DNA of 64,000 bases, taken from Tetramitus jugosus. Taxonomy: Eukaryota > Heterolobosea > Eutetramitea > Acrasida > Vahlkampfiidae. Each line of letters opens with the position of its first letter. Position 1 is the first letter of the stretch. Under the pieces are notes generated by a model. The model saw only the letters and a program-made list of their open reading frames with translations, ran no database searches and was not told the origin of the DNA. Position numbers and translations under genes: made by a program. The stretch lies in the NCBI GenBank assembly GCA_937625935.1, contig OW569367.1, positions 124,001 through 188,000 on the forward strand, read 5' to 3'. Of the stretch, positions 49,301 through 59,378 are shown piece after piece.

Positions 49301-52300
49301 AGCTTAGATGACCTCGACGAACTTCCTTTTGGCATTGCTTTACCAATGATACAGTCGATCCAACATTGTAAATCGAATCATTCATTCAGTTCACTAGATT
49401 TATCAACTTTCGAAAAAGTGAATAGACTCTTAGGACGAGAAGACTTACTTCAGCTCGCTAACAATTCGAAAAACCAGTTAAATGAGGATGATCAGTCACC
49501 ATTCTCAAGCTCAAGCACAGCAACCGATGATATATATTATGATTTCTCTGGAGCAGAGAATAATTCTAGCTATTCTACACCATCCTCGAAGTCTGTCGTT
49601 TTGGAACAACAAATGCACATCTCGAAAAAGGGATTAGGATATTTTGTTTTCCATCATGATAAGAGACTACTTGAAGTATATCACATGTTGGACAGCTCTG
49701 CACCTATGAAAGTTAAAAAGGAGATTTTAGGTCTTTCTGATGATGATCTGGATCGTTTTGATCCAAATTCTTTCGAACAACAACATTTGTTCATAAAGCT
49801 AAGACAGCGTGTTCTTGCCTTGTCTATCGGCAGGGGCATGGTTACACTTGCCACAAAGAATACTCAGCCCACAGACTCAGTGAAGATTCCCCCAATCGCC
49901 ACGACAGGAATACTTAAACGCAATCGAGCAAATGTAGTGCTGGATCTATTGCCTGCCGATCTGAGTGACACCTACAAGTGGGCTGAATTCCATAATGGAG
50001 TAGCTACTGGTCTCACCTTACAGAGATTGGACGGTCGTGATCACTCGAAACGAGGTATCACAAGAGAATGGATTATGTATCACCGCCCGAAAAAACCTAC
50101 GCCCTCACATGCTGGCTTACTGTTGGCACTCGGGATACAAGGTCACTTGGCTGTGCTAGCACCAACAGACATCTATAACTATCTATTCCTTCGCCATGAA
50201 AGTACAACCATCGCGCTGCTTCTTGGTCTCTCTGCATCGAAGAAGGGATCTCAAGACGTCGCGGTAACGAAAGCATTATCCCTTCACATACCGTCTCTTG
50301 TGTCTAGTAGTCGGGTAGATATGCCAGCCGAAGTGCAATGTGCTGCTCTTGTCGGAATTGGTCTTCTATATTGTCAATCATCTCATCGATTTATGTCCGA
50401 CGTATTACTATCTGAGTTGTCAAGATTACCAAATGACAGTAGCTCAAACTGTATTGAAGGCTATGCTCTTGCAGCTGGTTTTGGATTAGGTTTCGTTTGT
50501 CTGGCTCAAGGAACTAAAACCTCACCCCCTCCTGGACTCTCTGACCTCAATATTAATGAGCGTCTCATTCGCTATATGAGTGGTGGAGCACGACCTGACT
50601 CAGACTTGGCTAACCAAAGGAATGTAAACACAAACCGAAGAAGTGAGGGTTTCAATAGGGCATTCTCCTCGTCCAGCAAAATACAAGAATCTAACAGATA
50701 TGTAAATGTAGATGTAGCCGGTCCTGGTGCCTGTATCGCACTCTCCTTGATTTATCTTCGGAGCCACAACGAGTTGATAGCAAAGGAACTCATGATTCCA
50801 ACAACTCGGTACCAGCTGGATTACATCAGACCTCAAATGGCTTTCCTTCGAACAGTGGGACACAATATCGTGATGTGGGACAGGATTAAGAACGATGAGG
50901 AATGGTTTCTCAATCAGGTACCCTCGGTGATACTCGAGTCAGTTTTTCCAAGTATTCACAATATTAGCGAGATTGATGATCATCTATCCTCACTATATGC
51001 ATATATCCTTGCTGGATGTTGTTTTACCTTAGGTCTGCGTTTCGCAGGCTCACACGACCAAAAGGTCTATTCAATCATATTTAGCATCTTGAAAGAATTT
51101 GAGAGTGGTAAATTGAAAAAGATGAACAAGACAGCTAATACGATGAGTCTACCATTAGTGCTGAACAAACACATTTCAGAAAATTGTTTGATCATGTGTT
51201 CATTGGCTCTTGGTTGTGTGATGTCAGGTAGTGGAGATATTGAGGCTGTTAGGACACTAAGGAGAATCAGAAAGAAGTTTACTGCTCAATCATCCAACGT
51301 ATCCGCCAATATCTCTACAAACAGAGATGAAAAAGTTTATGGTCTTCATATGGGTGTGTCTATGGCGTTGGGTCTTATCTTCTTAGGTGGTGGTAGATGC
51401 TCTCTGTCAACCAAGCCTATAGCAACCGCATTGCTTCTATGTTCTCTATATCTGCATCTTCCAGTGTCACCAACGGACAATCAATATCATCTTCAAGCAT
51501 TCCGTCATTTGTATGCTCTAGCGGCTGAACCACGATTGATAGAAGCTAGAGATGTAGACAATGGACAGCTGTGCTTCTTACCCCTGACACTTCAAATGAC
51601 TGATGGCAGCACCCAACAAAAGAGAGCTCCTTGTTTAATACCCGAGTTGGAGACTCTTCAATATATTAGCATTACAAGTGAAAGGTACTATCCTTTAACA
51701 TTGAACATGAAGAGTAATTCAGGGGCGCTTCGCATCAGTGCGACATCAAACAATATTCTACTGTACGTGAAAAAGAAGACTAGCTATACATCGCACTCGG
51801 AAGATGGCACAAGTAATACGCATACCCCTCAACTAAAGTATCGCATGAATAATGGCCCAGAAGAGCATGAAAGCATCTTGATGGACACATTATCTGCTAT
51901 ATTGACCCAAGATGTAAGCGAGCTCCAAGTCAGTCGTTCCGCTTCAATGATACTGGACTCAGTCTACATGGACAGTCCAAGCATAATTTATTTGAGACAG
52001 AGCATTGATTACGCAATATGCCAACTTTCGAGCTTGGGGGCACAACATACAACATCCAAGTCACAAATCCTTTGGAACATTAAGCTTGTACTCACCTTCT
52101 ACAACCATGCGACCCAAGGTGATGGAACGACATGTCTCCTTTCTCCCGATTATTTGGGTCAGCTTTTACTTGCAACAACTAGTTGTCTGCCAGATATTGC
52201 TACAACAATCAAAGAATACCTCAACGGGTCAAAACCAAGTCATCTAACTGGATGTGTGCTGGAATGGAGCGGCATGCCATCTCGATTTATTGTCAAGCAA

Positions 52301-52417
52301 ATTGCAACTGAACTGCATCAGAAGAACCACCAAACAAGCGTTGCTCTATGGTGTGATCTGCTAGGACCATCCCTGCACCACGAATCAGCACACGCAATCC
52401 ATCAATGCACACTATGA
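46313..52417 (+). CDS. ANAPC1: Anaphase-promoting complex subunit 1
   Basis: 2034 residues from the ATG opening MLTDLGRHQSYVEKFL. The N-terminal beta-propeller region (ELCIYDHSQVIWSHGNMIHK; PILFSLIHPLEELKPVAVLT) is broken by Ser/Asn/His and Asp tracts. From about residue 1260 the PC (proteasome/cyclosome) repeats begin: GLLLALGIQGHLAVLAPTD, TTIALLLGLSASKKGSQD, GYALAAGFGLGFVCLAQGT and VSMALGLIFLGGGRCSL. APC1 is the scaffold of the APC/C ubiquitin ligase, which destroys D-box cyclins such as the one at 8.2-9.3 kb. No intron is seen across 6.1 kb. The upstream 80 bp carry several (A)CGCCAAA-type motifs. Confidence 0.92.
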   Translation: MLTDLGRHQSYVEKFLNASKPFSSKLVAFRDDFSMAHENQHLRSNSHQSSDGFNNNNNNNISDSTPSSSLTNASMCVDTHHETNQQQQPPPPQQQQHYKMSNSGTSSGGHSTHQRFLNAKRMNHREDELCIYDHSQVIWSHGNMIHKKFDFSQVNNAHSSSSLSSSLSSLSSYALLTSSSSSSSSSLSYPTHSASNSDGNHHHHYYPIMDHDVATTTLATTHTTAAAVTGNTVLSVCFCDFYGVSQDYILSNSYHNHNKDDDMDNNTDNNTNINRNRSVNDDENDNKQEQQDFMDSSGDDHSIHCSYHSCLCVLLDDQLLQIYTPDGKSFRVPLPCRMKRMWTLNGKLLILERDVSHVSLLTRSTTERVHQEQRDELGEDHHESVQQHPILFSLIHPLEELKPVAVLTDALIKDLVFQSNRLSVANDIVKMNVDEERNDEMMNDTDGDDMCEAEFFDDPNLEVLFVNEEDTYPIIVVYDHKRHTHFIYNAHIETATYNQHSDLDYYGEGYEEDEDSDRLDSEVFFRPINFTSVHGTNDTGLNGPRADSIIMCDGFEGQALLVLLKKKEKRAYVYKMNPTISSNDGEEKDRSSFLVTLWEMSFLCTHDNITAAAKIDSEGVIFNDHESNQLSSRESLLMLLLNETKQLVIVYAGEHRLCELSLPLIQSNIIDVVDVVHNRLTVVMSDQTKHRILVRVTCDSELTSKCFAVLRRTLSPALFSSLFYDFYQYKQTHQGLSEWEIFSNFLCGLFLKAGHSAYQQRQERSADSWTLLMSHVDHFPTDIMFDHVPVQESVSLCPSTEFTTSLDVFLHNVPLVVLSLHLLYESTKIDSLDSNRLSKPMAALLYRLCRMIGRDNYCDFYLRDYPALANIIIFESINLPKNIEGTVAIQAMETIDFFDATIDNNIVILFLKGDIVPNVHKTLSEFLLPPDSNYPVVAHPIIKDCPITQWTRRTCRLFHLLHNTSDIYQSCYPSNVAKLTNASERLVVAMVEEGISSLDDLDELPFGIALPMIQSIQHCKSNHSFSSLDLSTFEKVNRLLGREDLLQLANNSKNQLNEDDQSPFSSSSTATDDIYYDFSGAENNSSYSTPSSKSVVLEQQMHISKKGLGYFVFHHDKRLLEVYHMLDSSAPMKVKKEILGLSDDDLDRFDPNSFEQQHLFIKLRQRVLALSIGRGMVTLATKNTQPTDSVKIPPIATTGILKRNRANVVLDLLPADLSDTYKWAEFHNGVATGLTLQRLDGRDHSKRGITREWIMYHRPKKPTPSHAGLLLALGIQGHLAVLAPTDIYNYLFLRHESTTIALLLGLSASKKGSQDVAVTKALSLHIPSLVSSSRVDMPAEVQCAALVGIGLLYCQSSHRFMSDVLLSELSRLPNDSSSNCIEGYALAAGFGLGFVCLAQGTKTSPPPGLSDLNINERLIRYMSGGARPDSDLANQRNVNTNRRSEGFNRAFSSSSKIQESNRYVNVDVAGPGACIALSLIYLRSHNELIAKELMIPTTRYQLDYIRPQMAFLRTVGHNIVMWDRIKNDEEWFLNQVPSVILESVFPSIHNISEIDDHLSSLYAYILAGCCFTLGLRFAGSHDQKVYSIIFSILKEFESGKLKKMNKTANTMSLPLVLNKHISENCLIMCSLALGCVMSGSGDIEAVRTLRRIRKKFTAQSSNVSANISTNRDEKVYGLHMGVSMALGLIFLGGGRCSLSTKPIATALLLCSLYLHLPVSPTDNQYHLQAFRHLYALAAEPRLIEARDVDNGQLCFLPLTLQMTDGSTQQKRAPCLIPELETLQYISITSERYYPLTLNMKSNSGALRISATSNNILLYVKKKTSYTSHSEDGTSNTHTPQLKYRMNNGPEEHESILMDTLSAILTQDVSELQVSRSASMILDSVYMDSPSIIYLRQSIDYAICQLSSLGAQHTTSKSQILWNIKLVLTFYNHATQGDGTTCLLSPDYLGQLLLATTSCLPDIATTIKEYLNGSKPSHLTGCVLEWSGMPSRFIVKQIATELHQKNHQTSVALWCDLLGPSLHHESAHAIHQCTL

Positions 52418-52603
52418 CATTGCATCCTTACATGAACCATAGTAAATTCCCTAAATAGCCCAGACCTGGAGAAGCCATTACGGAGTTCTTCCCAAGACGC
52501 GTAATCTTGCGCGCGGAGCATTCAAAGAGAAAAAACTGAAACATAATTTCCCAGCACCAAAAAAGCAACCAAACAGCAGCAACAGCAAACAAACAACAAA
52601 AAA

Positions 52604-54262
52604 ATGAACAATAGCAACAATACGCAAGACGCCACAAGCACAACACCAAGACAAAACCAACAAGCACAACAACAACCTAGGCAAATTCATCACCACCATC
52701 ATCCCTCCCATCAGATCCCTCATCATCACCACTCTCACACTCATCATCACCATCACCACTATCAACAACAACAACAACAACAAGCACAACCACCCCTGTC
52801 GCACCTACAACTACAACAGCAACAACAATATTTAAACACGTTTGCCAATCGGAGAATCTTATCCGGTCATTGTCGTCATCACAATCATCGTTCGAGTCAC
52901 ATAAACACCACCGCCACCACTTCTTCATCTGTACAGCAGTCCACTCATGCGAATCAATCATTACCCACAGCGTCCACTACCACCGCACTAAACCATTATC
53001 ACAATTCTCCTCGTATTCCTTCTTCCATTTCTCATCAACAACAGGGTCACCACCACCACCAACAACAACAACAACAACCATCATCTTCACAAAACAATCA
53101 TCACCATCATCAGCACCACACTCCCCTACCATCAACAACAAACATGCACAATCATAATGCGAGCATGGATTACTTGTTAACCTTTTTTAGTCATGTTCGT
53201 TCAGGTGACATTGATCAAGTGAAACGAATGATCAAACATGACGCATCATTGATCAATGTGAGAACACCGGACGAGTGGTCATACACACCCATGCTCTGGG
53301 CTTCACAAATGGGTCACACAAGCATTGTTCAATATCTCATGGAAGTGGGTGCTGACTTTCATGCACAGGGCAACAAGATCAAGTGGAAACCAATATTGAT
53401 TGCATGTCGATATGGTCACACTGATATTGTGAGACTGTTGTTGGACGCTGGAGAAGATGTGAACATTCGGCTGCAACACGACAATCAATTCACTCCACTT
53501 CACTATGCAGCACAGTACGGTCATCCTGAATTGGCACGATTATTATTGGAGAGAGGTGCCAGTTTGACTCTTGTGGGTGGACTGGGACTGCGACCCATTC
53601 ACACCGCATCCAATCACGGCAAAACCCAAGTCATTGACATTTTGTTGGAGCATGGTGAAGATGTGAATGTGATTCATGAATCGGATTGGAGGTATGCTCC
53701 ATTGCATTGGGCCGTCCAGGAGAATCAATTGGACACGATTGAGTTTTTGTTGCAGCGAGGTGCAGATGTAAATATGAGAACGGGAAAGAATTTGATGACA
53801 CCATTGTTGCAGGCGAGTCGAAAGGGCTTCCACGACGCAGCAAGACTCTTGTTGCGATATGGAGCTGATTATAGGATTGTGAGTCCGTTGGGCTTGAGAC
53901 CCATTCACACTGCATCGTGCTACGGTCATACGATGACGATTAAACTCTTGTTGGAACATGGTGAAGATGTCAACATTTTGCACAGCTCAGAATGGAGATA
54001 TTCATCACTGCACTGGGCCGTGCAGCACGGTCATTTGGAAACGTGTCGTTTCTTGTTGGACAATGGGTGCAATATGCGTGTGAAGACTGGAAAGATACCT
54101 CGCAGTGCAATGCATCTCGCACGGAAGAACAACCACCCTCACATTGTTGAACTGCTCAAGCAATTTACAATCAAAGAGATTGAACCCATGGCTAAGATTA
54201 TGATGACAAGTGTACAGAGCAGAAAGTTTATCGATATCGAGATTGTATGTCAATCGTCATAA
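52604..54262 (+). CDS. Ankyrin-repeat protein with His/Gln-rich N-terminus
   Basis: 552 residues. The first 180 are Gln/His/Asn/Ser repeats. Residues about 190-530 hold ten ankyrin repeats, among them TPMLWASQMGHTSIVQYLME, TPLHYAAQYGHPELARLLLE, APLHWAVQENQLDTIEFLL and RPIHTASCYGHTMTIKLLL. The pairs EHGEDVNVIHESDWRYAPLH and EHGEDVNILHSSEWRYSSLH show an internal duplication of about 100 residues. No catalytic domain, SOCS box or membrane segment is visible, so the role is protein binding only. Confidence 0.85.
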   Translation: MNNSNNTQDATSTTPRQNQQAQQQPRQIHHHHHPSHQIPHHHHSHTHHHHHHYQQQQQQQAQPPLSHLQLQQQQQYLNTFANRRILSGHCRHHNHRSSHINTTATTSSSVQQSTHANQSLPTASTTTALNHYHNSPRIPSSISHQQQGHHHHQQQQQQPSSSQNNHHHHQHHTPLPSTTNMHNHNASMDYLLTFFSHVRSGDIDQVKRMIKHDASLINVRTPDEWSYTPMLWASQMGHTSIVQYLMEVGADFHAQGNKIKWKPILIACRYGHTDIVRLLLDAGEDVNIRLQHDNQFTPLHYAAQYGHPELARLLLERGASLTLVGGLGLRPIHTASNHGKTQVIDILLEHGEDVNVIHESDWRYAPLHWAVQENQLDTIEFLLQRGADVNMRTGKNLMTPLLQASRKGFHDAARLLLRYGADYRIVSPLGLRPIHTASCYGHTMTIKLLLEHGEDVNILHSSEWRYSSLHWAVQHGHLETCRFLLDNGCNMRVKTGKIPRSAMHLARKNNHPHIVELLKQFTIKEIEPMAKIMMTSVQSRKFIDIEIVCQSS

Positions 54263-54498
54263 AACATTTTTGAAACCACCAAACGGAGTCTTGTAGTAGT
54301 TTTGACATCGATCCAAATATTCCCGGTCCAAACTTTTGTTCCGTTGAGCAATAAAAATAGCCCTTATCTCATTTTTCCTGAGGCGAAAAGGATGACATGT
54401 GATAAACAACTATTGTGAGTTCAGTTTTCATGTAAAACAAAACAAACACCAAACACGACAACATCAATATCGTTCGCATCAGATAACAAACAACAAGG

Positions 54499-55536
54499 AT
54501 GACACAAGACAAGAAACACAATCAACCGTTCTCACACAGATTGATCGCTGGTGGTATTGCTGGAACCAGTGAGATTCTAGTCATGGTATGGTAGTTGTTG
54601 TTTTTATTTCTTGTTCTGAACATTCATCTTGTACGTCATGTACATGTCATCAAATAACATGTGACTTGACTCACACACACACACTCTCTCCATTCTTCGA
54701 TCGAATGACAGTATCCATTGGACGTTGTCAAGACGAGAGCTCAATTGAATGCTGCTCCAGGTCAATCCATTCCTATTTGGAGCACCATGGTCAACATTGT
54801 CAAGCAAGATGGCTTCTCAAAGCTCTACAGAGGAATCGTTCCACCCATTTTAATGGAGGCACCAAAGAGAGCCGTTAAATTTACCGCCAATTCAACCTAT
54901 GCTGGAATGTTGCGCGATGCAAATGGAAATCTCTCTCAGACCAATGCCATCTACTGTGGTATGGGAGCTGGTGTGACGGAGGCTTTTGTTGTTGTTCCAT
55001 TCGAGTTGGTCAAGATTCGTCTTCAGGCCAAGGAGAACATGGGTGTTTACAAAAATACGACCGACGCACTCAAGAAAATTATACAAAAAGAGGGTCCACT
55101 CGCTCTGTACAAGGGTCTCGAGTCAACCATTTGGAGAAACGCATCTTGGAACGGAGGTTACTTTGGTTTGATTCACATGTTGACTGACATGTTGCCAAAG
55201 CCAAAGACCGAGTCTCAAACATTGGGCAGAGATTTCATTGCTGGAGCAATGGCTGGAACTTTTGGTACCATGTTGAACACTCCGTTCGATACTGCAAAGA
55301 CCCGTATTCAAAACCAAGGAGCTCTCTTGAAGGCTGGTGAGACACCAAAGTACGGATGGACTTTGCCTGCATTGAAGACAATTTACCAAGAGGAGGGTGC
55401 ATTGGCACTCTACAAGGGATTTGTACCAAAGGTGTTGAGATTAGGCCCAGGAGGTGGTATCTTGTTGGTTGTATTCAAGAAGGTTTCTCAGGTTTTGGAA
55501 GAGTGGGACGAGCAAAAGAAAGCTACCGCTGTATAA
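54499..55536 (+). CDS. Mitochondrial 2-oxodicarboxylate carrier (two exons)
   Basis: Exon 1 54499-54585 and exon 2 54712-55536 flank a 126-nt intron (GTATGG...ACAG); the product is 303 residues. Splicing restores the first carrier repeat: FSHRLIAGGIAGTSEILVM joined to YPLDVVKTRAQ. The second repeat has VPFELVKIRLQAKE and the third NTPFDTAKTRIQNQG. The ODC-type features MEAPKRAVKFTAN, WNGGYFG and LRLGPGGGILLVVF are intact. This inner-membrane carrier exchanges 2-oxoadipate and 2-oxoglutarate (SLC25A21/ODC1 group). Lysine and tryptophan breakdown would need it. Confidence 0.93.
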
Positions 55537-55564
55537 ACAACAACTTTCATGTACAATTTTGATC

Positions 55565-57013
55565 CTAGGATTTGTTTATTTCTAGTTGGTCTTCGTATTC
55601 TCTCTCGGCCTCCTGCGACAGTTCGAATAGATAGGACTCTGTCAGTTCATTGCACCAACAACGGTAGAAGTAAATCTTGTGTTCCAACAGTTTAAGCTTC
55701 TTGCTAGCTTTGCCTGAGCTGGCAAATGACGATCTTGCCATCCTTTCCAATCGGTTATTGGGCGTGTTGTTCTTGGTTTGCCTACCTCTATTTACGGCAG
55801 AGACAACCAAGAGCTGCAACTCACGAAGACAACGCATCACAGACACCTTACGCTGCAAGATTAAGCTCACATCTTTTAAAACACTAATCGAATATTGAAC
55901 ACTGTGAAATACAGATGGATTCTGGCAATTCTCCACGATAGTCAATGCGACTTGTCTCATATTTTCGAACAGAACAGCATTCTGTGATGGAGTATGGATG
56001 GATGTTGGTTTCGATGAAGGTGTAGGTAGTTTTAAATGGAGACTATTGCAACACAGAGTCAACAACATTTGTACAAAATCGAATAGGAGCTCGGTCTCTA
56101 CATGATCAAAACATGCACTGGTAATACTTGTACTGCTCTTAGTATCCTGATCATCTTCACTATTCTGTTCACTGCTGTCGTTCACAGTTAACTCTCCGTT
56201 AAAAATTCGTTGTAAATACGCATATCCAAATAAAATTTCAATCAGATAAAACGACAGGACAGGTGATGCACCATTGTTCGATAATTGACTCAGTGATGGC
56301 AACAACGAATCGTCATACGTATCATCTCCATCGGTCAATACGACTACTCTTGTGCGATTGTTCGATATGCCTTGTTCAAGCAACCACCATGGTTTCCACA
56401 GTGACATCCATTTTGATAACCGACCGTCGATCAATGCCTTTTCAAAGTCTCTTCTAATCTTGGATGGAAGTGCATCCATTGTTGTTGAATCATCACTACT
56501 ACTTTGGTCCTCATTCCGATCATGATTCGTATGACTAGCGGCGCTCGTACTACTCATACTAGTTGTTGTCGTTGTCATTGTTTCCAATTGAGCTAACACA
56601 CTCTTGAATTCTTCATCTGAAATCTCATCCCACACATTTCTATCATTATCGTTATTATCGTTATTGTCATCGCCCCAATTCTCATGATGATCCATCATGT
56701 TCATCTGTTCATTTTGTTGTTCTTGTTGTTCTTGTTGATGATGGAATCGATTCAACATTTCACTGGTCTGTTTCTTGAGTTGTTCTCTGTCTTCGAGATC
56801 ATTGCCCATCATCATGAATTGATGCAACTGATCCGTGTGAAACTGTTGAGTGCAATGATTCGAGTGTTGTTTGTAACATGGGAGACTACAGTAACAAATG
56901 TTGCACTTGGGACAAGTGTACTTGGTATATTGTTGATTGCATATGGTACAGATGAGACCTAGGGAAGCGACAGACGTTTGTCGTTGTTTGATTGTTGTTT
57001 GATCAACGTTCAT
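55565..57013 (-). CDS. ZNHIT2: ZNHIT2-like HIT zinc finger protein
   Basis: 482 residues from ATG at 57013. The HIT-type zinc finger is at residues about 20-60: CTICNQQYTKYTCPKCNICYCSLPCYKQH...C, with eight Cys/His ligands in the expected spacing. A Gln/Asn/Asp-rich stretch follows, then an ordered helical C-terminal half resembling ZNHIT2 (KWMSLWKPWWLLEQG). ZNHIT2 works with the R2TP/RUVBL chaperone to assemble the U5 snRNP. The frame extends 73 codons upstream but the Met before NVDQTT fits the domain best. Only 28 bp separate it from the carrier gene's end. Confidence 0.8.
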   Translation of the reverse strand: MNVDQTTIKQRQTSVASLGLICTICNQQYTKYTCPKCNICYCSLPCYKQHSNHCTQQFHTDQLHQFMMMGNDLEDREQLKKQTSEMLNRFHHQQEQQEQQNEQMNMMDHHENWGDDNNDNNDNDRNVWDEISDEEFKSVLAQLETMTTTTTSMSSTSAASHTNHDRNEDQSSSDDSTTMDALPSKIRRDFEKALIDGRLSKWMSLWKPWWLLEQGISNNRTRVVVLTDGDDTYDDSLLPSLSQLSNNGASPVLSFYLIEILFGYAYLQRIFNGELTVNDSSEQNSEDDQDTKSSTSITSACFDHVETELLFDFVQMLLTLCCNSLHLKLPTPSSKPTSIHTPSQNAVLFENMRQVALTIVENCQNPSVFHSVQYSISVLKDVSLILQRKVSVMRCLRELQLLVVSAVNRGRQTKNNTPNNRLERMARSSFASSGKASKKLKLLEHKIYFYRCWCNELTESYLFELSQEAEREYEDQLEINKS

Positions 57014-57123
57014 GCTGCTTTTGTTTTTTTGTGTGAACGAAGCACATTGAATTTTGCGCTTCAAGGAACGTGGAAGTCCAGAGCTAAAAGTTTTTATTCT
57101 GTGTTTCACATCGTAGCACTCGA

Positions 57124-58086
57124 TTACTTCATGGATTCGACTCGTTCTCTCTCTGCAGCCTCCAAATCTTCCTTGCTCAATCCCAGCGCCTGTCTCTTCT
57201 TTGCAGTGTTCATATTTGGTCTCAACACCCATTCATTCTCCGCATCTCTCATATCTATCGTTCCCAGTTTGATCTGATAGCACATCATCTCAAATCTAGG
57301 TCCAATCTCCTTCAACAGCACCTTTTCTGTTGATGATTTGGCCTTTGAGTACGTGTGATGCCTAAATGATATAAAATCGTTTTGATTGGCAAATGTCATG
57401 ACACGCTTCGACTCTGCATTGGGCACAGGGAACAAATACTTTAGAATGGTTGCGACTCGATCACCCAACTTTGTCTTAAAATTGTGAAAGATCAAATGAG
57501 GGTACACTTGAGGCATCGTTGTAGCAGCGTCCTCTGTTCCCTGAAGCACATCATGCCTCGTAACCACATTGTACAGTGTAAAGTAAGCAGTGGGACCGTG
57601 TGGCAAATGAGAAATAATCATTGAATCGGGAACACCTCTGCTCTCGTGCACCAAAATCAAATCAGTGAAACCATTTGTGACGGCAGCCTGTGTCAGCGTA
57701 GACAATTGTTGACTACCTCTGTTGACACGTTGACAATTGGGGAACAAGTATCGCAGTTCCTTTAGGAATCGATTCATAGAGTCTGATGGCTCATGAGAGC
57801 TTGTCAATAGAATTTTTGGATCTTGTGCACCTGCCATTGCATATTCATTGTCCAATTGGTCCGATGCAGATTTTTCATTGTTGTTGTTGTTATTGTTGTT
57901 TACTTGATGTGCAAATCCATATTCCTTTTCTTTGGCTTCTGCTTCCAAGTCCATATCACTGATGGGTGTTCCCTTTTCGAGTGCTTCTCTGAGACGGACC
58001 TTTCTATCCAATCTCTCTCTCTCTTCTTGTTGCAATGAACGGTTGTATAGGAACTCTCTTCGGAGTCTAGCGTTTTTTCGAAGCAT
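57124..58086 (-). CDS. IMP4: IMP4, U3 snoRNP Brix-domain protein
   Basis: 320 residues. MLRKNARLRREFLYNRSLQQ and the first 45 residues are the conserved IMP4 N-terminus. After a short Asn run, the Brix domain spans about 90-275 (ILLTSSHEPSDSMNRFLKEL; TDLILVHESRGVPDSMIISH; HGPTAYFTLYNVVTRHD; PHLIFHNFKTKLG). It ends with EIGPRFEMMCYQIKLGTI, as in yeast and animals. IMP4 joins IMP3 and MPP10 in the U3 snoRNP for 18S rRNA processing in the nucleolus. Confidence 0.95.
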   Translation of the reverse strand: MLRKNARLRREFLYNRSLQQEERERLDRKVRLREALEKGTPISDMDLEAEAKEKEYGFAHQVNNNNNNNNEKSASDQLDNEYAMAGAQDPKILLTSSHEPSDSMNRFLKELRYLFPNCQRVNRGSQQLSTLTQAAVTNGFTDLILVHESRGVPDSMIISHLPHGPTAYFTLYNVVTRHDVLQGTEDAATTMPQVYPHLIFHNFKTKLGDRVATILKYLFPVPNAESKRVMTFANQNDFISFRHHTYSKAKSSTEKVLLKEIGPRFEMMCYQIKLGTIDMRDAENEWVLRPNMNTAKKRQALGLSKEDLEAAERERVESMK

Positions 58087-58237
58087 TTGTTGTTGTGTGT
58101 GTCCAGTTAGTTGTTTTGTGTCGAGCTTTTTTGTGTCGGTGAAAAGTTGTTGTGTGAATTGTGTTGAATTTCAATCAAATCGTGGAATGTTCATGAAAAT
58201 AATATATATTACTCCGCATTGAGATGGCGTATTGTAT

Positions 58238-59224
58238 TTACAACCGAGAACGAATGGTGGTGCCATCTGACATCAGGTTCTTCTGACCCACCATCTTTTG
58301 GGCCTTTGTCGGTTTCTTTTTACCATTTGTCGTTGTGGACTGAGAAGTCTCCTTTTTCGTATTCGTGGAGCTGGTTGGTGTCTTTTTCTTTGGTGGTGTG
58401 CCTGTGGTCGATCTCTTGTTTGCAGTCTTGGATGCTCCCTTCTTTGCTGGAGCTTTCAATCCCATATCTTCTTGCATCTGTTGATACTCAACGAGATATG
58501 AGCTCCAATCTTTGGCATATCGGGATTGAATCTCAGCCTCTGTCAATGCACTGGCGAAATGTTTCTTGTCCAGAGCAGCACTGACCGAAAATTGGACAGC
58601 TTCCAATGATTCCAACACAGATTTCAATGTATCTAATGAAACAACTTGCAGCTTCGGTTGCATTGCAGGAGATTTAACAACAGTCGTCCCTATGCAATAA
58701 AACATGGCAGGAACCGTTTGCTTACTATACTTTTGTTTCTTTGTCGTGGATGACGTTGCTTTATCATCATCCTCGGCCAATATATCAGAAACATGCACTT
58801 CGGCCATCATTGGCTTCACTCCAAACTTTTCAGCCAATTCACCATTCACATCTGCCCAAACATTCACACCAGATGGTATCCTACCTGCAATCTTATTATC
58901 AAACTCCTCCAGACTCGAGCATGTGACACATAAATGAATATTAGAAATGTGGCGAGAGATGGTGACGGCAGTTTTGGTTGCATTGATGAGTGAACTGGCA
59001 AATTGATCGACAGAGTGATCGGGTTTCGGTAGGAAGCACATGACTGTTACCTTGTTGTTGGATGCGAGTTGGGACGAGGAGAGTGATTTGCGTCCACCGG
59101 TAACAAAACTCAAGAGACTCTTTCTGCCTTGGATCTCAAAGTTGGGGATATTGCTGCCTGCGGGTAAAGCATTCTTGTAGGACCAGTCCCACCACGCACC
59201 AGGAGTTCTTTCCTTGTAAGACAT
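58238..59224 (-). CDS. Protein with thioredoxin-like fold and Lys-rich tail, unknown
   Basis: 328 residues from the ATG before SYKERTPG; the frame opens 38 codons earlier with another ATG (59338), but that leaves only 40 bp from the mtIF-2 gene. Residues about 60-150 look thioredoxin/peroxiredoxin-like (VTVMCFLPKPDHSVDQFASS; WADVNGELAEKFGVKPMMAE), with no CxxC pair or peroxidatic Cys context. Residues about 250-328 are a basic Lys/Thr/Ser tail (PPKKKTPTSSTNTKKETSQS). Function not recognised. Confidence 0.65.
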   Translation of the reverse strand: MSYKERTPGAWWDWSYKNALPAGSNIPNFEIQGRKSLLSFVTGGRKSLSSSQLASNNKVTVMCFLPKPDHSVDQFASSLINATKTAVTISRHISNIHLCVTCSSLEEFDNKIAGRIPSGVNVWADVNGELAEKFGVKPMMAEVHVSDILAEDDDKATSSTTKKQKYSKQTVPAMFYCIGTTVVKSPAMQPKLQVVSLDTLKSVLESLEAVQFSVSAALDKKHFASALTEAEIQSRYAKDWSSYLVEYQQMQEDMGLKAPAKKGASKTANKRSTTGTPPKKKTPTSSTNTKKETSQSTTTNGKKKPTKAQKMVGQKNLMSDGTTIRSRL

Positions 59225-59378
59225 GTTATTGATTGGTTGTTTGTACGAAGTTGATGATTGTGTTTTGTGTGCTGTTTTGATCGGCGGCTGCGCAATAATC
59301 TTCCGAAAACTGAGATCTGTGTCAGTGAGATGCGTCATATGATAAGCTGGGTAGTGGAGGAGACTGATGGGCGTAAGT

